Source: MGOM01 sp035455265 (GTDB lineage Bacteria; Chloroflexota; Anaerolineae; Anaerolineales; E44-bin32). From it: 6,360 bases of DNA. Below, piece by piece: positions 5,341 to 6,360 of the stretch; the first letter of the stretch is position 1; each line of letters starts with the position of its first letter. Below the pieces are notes generated by a model. That model worked only from the letters and a program-made list of their open reading frames with translations, was not told the DNA's origin and searched no databases. The translations under genes were made by a program, and so were the position numbers. The stretch covers positions 1 to 6,360 of the forward strand of contig DATIFK010000161.1 in NCBI GenBank assembly GCA_035455265.1, given 5' to 3'.

Positions 5341-5841
5341 ATGCCCGTCGAGCATCGCCCGATTCACCTGACCGTCAACGGCAAGGCCACGCAGGCCTCC
5401 GTGGAACCGCGGCTGTTGCTGAGCGACTTCCTGCGCCACGACCTGGACCTGACCGGCACCCACGTCGGCTGCGAGCACGGGGTTTGCGGGGCGTGCACCA
5501 TCCTCTTCGACGGCGAACCGATCCGTTCGTGCCTGATGCTCGCCGTCCAGGCCGACGGCCACGAGATCATGACCGTCGAAGGCCTGGCCGCCGGGCCGGA
5601 GCACATGCACCCGTTGCAGGAAGCGTTTTGGAAGGCCCACGCCCTCCAGTGCGGTTTCTGTACGCCGGGCTTCTTGATGACCCTCATCCCCTTCTTGAAT
5701 GCGAATCCGGACCCTTCGCCGATGGAGGTGCGTGAGGCGCTGTCCGGTAACCTTTGCCGCTGCACCGGATATCAGCACATCGTGGACGCGGTGGTGCTCG
5801 CCGCTGCCAACCTGCGGGAAGCGCGCCAGGCCGCCGGCTGA
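5341..5841 (+). CDS. coxS: 2Fe-2S small subunit, CO dehydrogenase/xanthine dehydrogenase family (CoxS-like)
   Basis: The subunit holds two 2Fe-2S clusters that carry electrons from the molybdenum centre to FAD. In 166 residues it shows the plant-type ferredoxin domain with GCEHGVCGACT (Cys44, Cys49, Cys52) and Cys64 in RSC, then the all-helical domain with CGFCTPGF (Cys104, Cys107) and NLCRCTGYQHI (Cys139, Cys141). All eight cluster ligands are present. The length is normal for the family. The ribosome site AAAGGGG (5327-5333) is 7 nt before the ATG. The gene is 40 nt after coxM and surely in the same operon. The order medium-small agrees with coxMSL-type operons, but an amidase instead of coxL comes next. 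Confidence 0.93.
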   Translation: MPVEHRPIHLTVNGKATQASVEPRLLLSDFLRHDLDLTGTHVGCEHGVCGACTILFDGEPIRSCLMLAVQADGHEIMTVEGLAAGPEHMHPLQEAFWKAHALQCGFCTPGFLMTLIPFLNANPDPSPMEVREALSGNLCRCTGYQHIVDAVVLAAANLREARQAAG

Positions 5842-5874
5842 CGCGCCCGGCTGCTAAGGCCGTCCTCGATCGTT

Positions 5875-6360
5875 GTGAACGACTGGCTCTCCGCCCCTCT
5901 GCCGTCTTTGGCCCAATCCCTTCGCTCGGGAGAACTTGGTTTCGAGGAATTCATCGATTCCCTTGAGCAGCGGATCGTCGAGCGTGACGGCGAAGTCCAG
6001 GCACTGCTCCCTGAGGCCAACCGCTTCCAACGAGTCCGAGGCGAGGCGGAAGCCATGCAGGGGCGCTTCCCCAACGCGGCCGAGCGGCCCGCGCTCTACC
6101 TTGTCCCCGTGGGGATCAAGGACATCTACCATGTCGACGGCTTTCTCACGCACGCCGGTTCCCGCCTGCCGGCGGAAGCGCTGGCCGGTCCCGAGGCCGA
6201 CGCCGTCCGCCAATTGCGGAAGGCCGGTGCGCTGGTCCTTGGCAAGACGGTCACGACCGAGTTCGCCTATTTCGCTCCCGGCCCGACGCGCAATCCCCAC
6301 AATCTGGAGCACACGCCCGGCGGGTCGAGCAGTGGATCAGCCGCCGCCGTAGCAGCGGGG
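5875..6360 (+). CDS. Amidase-signature family hydrolase (3' partial)
   Basis: Amidase-signature enzymes hydrolyse amide bonds through a Ser-cisSer-Lys triad. The 162 visible residues carry LVPVGIKD with the triad Lys82, AVRQLRKAGALVLGKT (110-125), TTEFAY and TPGGSSSGSAAAVAAG (147-162), where Ser151 aligns with the cis-serine. The nucleophilic Ser, expected about 24 residues later in a GGS motif, lies beyond the window. GTG 5875 gives VNDWLSAPLPSLAQSLRSGE, a normal family N-terminus; an AAGG lies too far upstream (15 nt) to be a good ribosome site, so the start is uncertain and translational coupling with coxS, 33 nt upstream and in the same frame, is possible. It replaces the coxL expected here. 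It is more likely a general acyl-amide hydrolase than GatA, because there is no gatC or gatB nearby, but the visible part cannot decide. Confidence 0.88.
   Translation, partial: MNDWLSAPLPSLAQSLRSGELGFEEFIDSLEQRIVERDGEVQALLPEANRFQRVRGEAEAMQGRFPNAAERPALYLVPVGIKDIYHVDGFLTHAGSRLPAEALAGPEADAVRQLRKAGALVLGKTVTTEFAYFAPGPTRNPHNLEHTPGGSSSGSAAAVAAG

Noticed and set aside
5839..5877. CoxS-amidase fusion by stop-codon read-through
   Set aside because: The two genes share a frame, but both have normal family boundaries and nothing around the TGA suggests recoding.

Overview
The window is GC-rich bacterial DNA with a strong G/C preference at third codon positions, frequent GTG/TTG starts and many short dispersed palindromes. 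I cannot place the organism firmly. The gene set (xanthine dehydrogenase/CO dehydrogenase-family subunits, CaiB-type CoA-transferase, SCP-x-type thiolase fold, amidase) and the repeat style suit an uncultured soil or sediment aerobe with a repeat-rich genome, but this is an impression and not a taxonomic call.

Layout. 2-145 (+): C-terminal tail of a gene starting outside the window, perhaps a membrane protein. 146-1060: a REPtron-like block, in which a broken REP-associated tyrosine transposase (RAYT, 337-833) is flanked on both sides by REP-type hairpins. Each typical copy is GTAG followed by an 8-bp GC-rich stem and a four-base loop. One copy is in inverse orientation and contains the RAYT stop codon. 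1102-1545 (+): coxG-like SRPBCC protein. 1552-1622: large imperfect palindrome between convergent genes. 1627-2772 (-): SCP-x-type thiolase-fold protein lacking the usual catalytic cysteines. 2773-3063: non-coding spacer with several palindromes. 3064-4269 (-): family III (CaiB/BaiF) CoA-transferase. 4270-4409: divergent promoter region. 4410-5300 (+): FAD-binding medium subunit (CoxM-like). 5341-5841 (+): 2Fe-2S small subunit (CoxS-like). 5875-6360 (+): amidase-signature hydrolase, cut by the window end.

How the genes may work together. CoxM-like and CoxS-like subunits carry electrons from a molybdenum-containing large subunit to an acceptor. That large (CoxL-like) subunit is absent here; an amidase follows coxS directly, and the 5' neighbours are a CoA-transferase and a thiolase-fold protein. 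A CoA-transferase, a thiolase-fold enzyme, a molybdo-hydroxylase module and an amidase together resemble a catabolic locus (for example for a heterocyclic or amide-bearing substrate) as much as a CO-oxidation locus. Without the large subunit the substrate cannot be decided. The observations most worth following are the cysteine-less thiolase, the cox module without coxL, and the RAYT frameshift located exactly in its HUH motif.
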